Below, in pieces: positions 62,452 through 64,000 of a stretch of 64,000 nucleotides of DNA. The position numbers and the translations under genes were made by a program. How positions within the stretch are numbered: the stretch's first letter is position 1; each line of letters begins with the position of its first letter. The notes under the pieces are model-generated. The model saw only the letters and a list, made by a program, of their open reading frames with translations, made no database searches and was not told the DNA's origin. The DNA comes from Arthrobacter rhizosphaerae (GTDB lineage Bacteria > Actinomycetota > Actinomycetes > Actinomycetales > Micrococcaceae): NCBI RefSeq assembly GCF_023062595.1, contig NZ_JALLAN010000001.1, positions 310,001 through 374,000 of the forward strand. The letters are read 5' to 3'.

Positions 62452-63636
62452 ATGACTGCACTCGAAACGGACGTCGTAATCGTCGGAGTCGGCTCGGTAG
62501 GAAGCATGGCGAGTTGGCAACTCGCCTCCCGGGGTCAGCGGGTCATTGGAATAGACAGGTTTTCGATCCCCGGCCCCTTCTCCGCCTACGCCGGCGAATC
62601 GCGCCTTTTCCGTAAGGTTTATGCGGAGGGCGGGCACTACACGCCCCTTTTGCAGAGGTCACAGGACCTGTGGCGCGAGCTGGAGAAAATCAGCGGGATC
62701 CAACTGCTCAACACCACGGGAGCCGTCACGATATATGACGAGCACAATCCGCGGTTGGCACCGCTCCTTGCAGCCGGGAAAGACAACGGCCTTGACTACC
62801 AGCTTCTCCGGGGTGACGAGGCCAGGGCAAAGTATCCCGAACATGTGATCAGGGACACGGATGTCACCATCTTTGATCCAGAGGGCGGCTACCTTAAGTC
62901 CGAAAGGGCCGTGACCGCCGCACTGGCGGAAGCTACACGGCTTGGTGCTCAGTTCCTGGGAAACCGGAAAGCGCACAGCGTTGAACCGTACGGTGACCGG
63001 TACATCGTCCGGACCGATCAAGAAGAAATCATTGCCTCCCGCGTAATCATCTCGCAGGGCAATGGTGCGGGAGCAGTCTGCAAGGAACTCGGTGTTCACC
63101 TTTCAGTTCTGCCCCAGATCCTGACATGGTTCCCCGTGAGGGATCCAGCAGCATTCTGCAGGGAAGGCATGCCAGTCTTCCTCAGGAGGGCAGAGGAAGA
63201 CGGAAGGTCAGACAAAGCCGAGTTCTATGGGTTCTCGAGCGCTGACGGTTGGACAGTGAAAGTCGTCGCGAGCATCTTCTTAGACGAGGTTGAGTCCATG
63301 GAGAAGCCTCCTACTTGGGATCCTCAGCATTTGGACACCATCCGGGCATGGGTCCGGGAATTCATTCCGGGACTGATTCCGGATCCGGTGCGGGTTGCCG
63401 CGTGCGCGGACGGTCATTTACCTGACAAGACCGCACTGTTCGGCAAAGTGCCCGGAATGGAAGGCGTCGTCGTGGCGGCCGGCTTCTCCGGCCACGGCTT
63501 CAAAATGGCTTCTGCACTGGGTGCTATTGCCGCCGATCTTGTGCTGGACGGAACCACGGCCACCGACGTCAGTTTCATGAACCCCGCCAGGTTCCTCGGG
63601 CCGGACACACAACTCACGTCACTGGCTCTGAGCTAA
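62452..63636 (+). CDS. Sarcosine-oxidase/N-methyltryptophan-oxidase-like FAD enzyme
   Basis: 394 residues from ATG 62452, with AAGGTGGAAG upstream; the longer frame to 62326 covers the promoter. FAD motif VVIVGVGSVGSMASWQLASR, then GIDRFSIPGPFSAYAGESRL as in monomeric sarcosine oxidases. The C-terminal ACADGHLPDKTALFGKVPG and GFSGHGFKMASALG match the family; the covalent-FAD Cys context (CxYT) is altered to ACADG, so the linkage is uncertain. It likely oxidises a secondary amine or N-methyl/N-alkyl amino acid, releasing peroxide. Confidence 0.88.
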   Translation: MTALETDVVIVGVGSVGSMASWQLASRGQRVIGIDRFSIPGPFSAYAGESRLFRKVYAEGGHYTPLLQRSQDLWRELEKISGIQLLNTTGAVTIYDEHNPRLAPLLAAGKDNGLDYQLLRGDEARAKYPEHVIRDTDVTIFDPEGGYLKSERAVTAALAEATRLGAQFLGNRKAHSVEPYGDRYIVRTDQEEIIASRVIISQGNGAGAVCKELGVHLSVLPQILTWFPVRDPAAFCREGMPVFLRRAEEDGRSDKAEFYGFSSADGWTVKVVASIFLDEVESMEKPPTWDPQHLDTIRAWVREFIPGLIPDPVRVAACADGHLPDKTALFGKVPGMEGVVVAAGFSGHGFKMASALGAIAADLVLDGTTATDVSFMNPARFLGPDTQLTSLALS

Positions 63637-63701
63637 GGCAGCATCAATCAATCAATCAACAACCCGCAGCAAAATACAAAACAACCAGGAACGGATTAAT
63701 C

Positions 63702-64000
63702 ATGGCAGACACGAACTTCCGGCCGAAGTACATCTCTTATGATGTCTACGGCACGCTGATCAACTTCAACATCTATCCCACCACCCAGCGCCTGCTCGCT
63801 GGCCGCATCCCGGACGAGCAGTGGTTGGCCTTTAAGAGGGTGTTCCGTGCCTACCGGTTCGACGAGGTCAATGGCAACTACAAGCCCTACGTGGAGATTC
63901 TTCAAAGTGCCTTTGACCGCGCATGCAAGAGGTTCGGCATTGGGCCGACTCCCGGTGCCGGGGCAGAGTTGGCTGAAGCTGTGCGCAACGCCGTTGCCCA
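63702..64000 (+). CDS. HAD-family haloacid dehalogenase type II, 3' end outside window
   Basis: Partial, 99 codons from ATG 63702, with AGGA upstream. YISYDVYGTLINFNIYP carries the HAD motif I DxYGT with nucleophile Asp14, as in (S)-2-haloacid dehalogenase-like proteins. WLAFKRVFRAYRFDEVNGNY belongs to the cap. It follows the flavin oxidase by 65 bases and probably shares its promoter. The later HAD motifs lie beyond the window. Confidence 0.85.
   Translation, partial: MADTNFRPKYISYDVYGTLINFNIYPTTQRLLAGRIPDEQWLAFKRVFRAYRFDEVNGNYKPYVEILQSAFDRACKRFGIGPTPGAGAELAEAVRNAVA

Noticed and set aside
1..64000. CRISPR array, tRNA or rRNA genes
   Set aside because: No regularly spaced repeats and no recognisable tRNA T-loop/acceptor arrangement or rRNA segments were seen.

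Overview
The window is high-GC DNA of an actinobacterium. Predicted proteins, strong AGGAG-type ribosome sites mixed with apparently leaderless starts, frequent GTG/TTG starts, ATGA/GTGA gene overlaps, and the PadR/HAAS, SpoIIAA-like and DUF1304 gene content fit an Arthrobacter-type Micrococcaceae genome. This assignment is inference; no rRNA or marker gene is present. I found no tRNA, rRNA or CRISPR array.

Layout. 1-3.0 kb: two translationally coupled tyrosine recombinases on the minus strand, the first running off the left edge; this looks like the end of a Tn554-like or multi-recombinase element. 3.2-4.1 kb: a PadR regulator with an overlapping HAAS-type membrane partner. 4.5-23 kb: a defence-like accessory region with a DUF3800 protein, an OGG-fold protein, a frameshifted uracil-DNA-glycosylase-like gene, a 1,330-residue Mrr-nuclease/STAND NTPase (Avs-like), a 1,254-residue YobI-like membrane P-loop ATPase and several large unknown proteins. 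23-32.6 kb: a signalling and small-protein region with an HATPase-only protein, a NYN/LOTUS protein, a SpoIIAA/STAS-like protein, a stand-alone receiver, an EAL phosphodiesterase, TPR-like proteins and tiny membrane proteins. 32.7-41.4 kb: more defence-like genes, including an Mrr-type nuclease, a DUF6615-like protein, a HigBA system whose antitoxin carries a ImmA/IrrE-like peptidase, and an RHH-YfbU protein.

41.4-55.9 kb is a patchwork. It holds a TetR/DUF1304 pair, a SnoaL-like protein, transposase debris, a cupin, an ArsR-rhodanese/OsmC/methyltransferase sulfur-stress cluster, a lipoprotein, a sulfide:quinone-reductase-like flavoprotein, a membrane protein behind a DtxR-like operator, and many decayed gene fragments. 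Several fragments are broken copies of intact genes elsewhere in the window. A roughly 260-bp non-coding element occurs twice, at 41.75 and 54.93 kb.

56.2-64 kb is a coherent catabolic regulon: MFS transporter, OtnC-like aldolase, OtnK-like tetronate kinase and Asp/Glu-racemase-family protein on the minus strand; a DUF861 cupin, a sarcosine-oxidase-like flavoprotein and a HAD dehalogenase on the plus strand; and a LysR regulator. Three promoters in this cluster share an ACAATGCRTTGT palindrome placed exactly 46 bases from a TACGCT -10 box, which ties all the transcripts to one regulator. This shared architecture, the repeated non-coding element and the Mrr-STAND locus are the items I rate most interesting.
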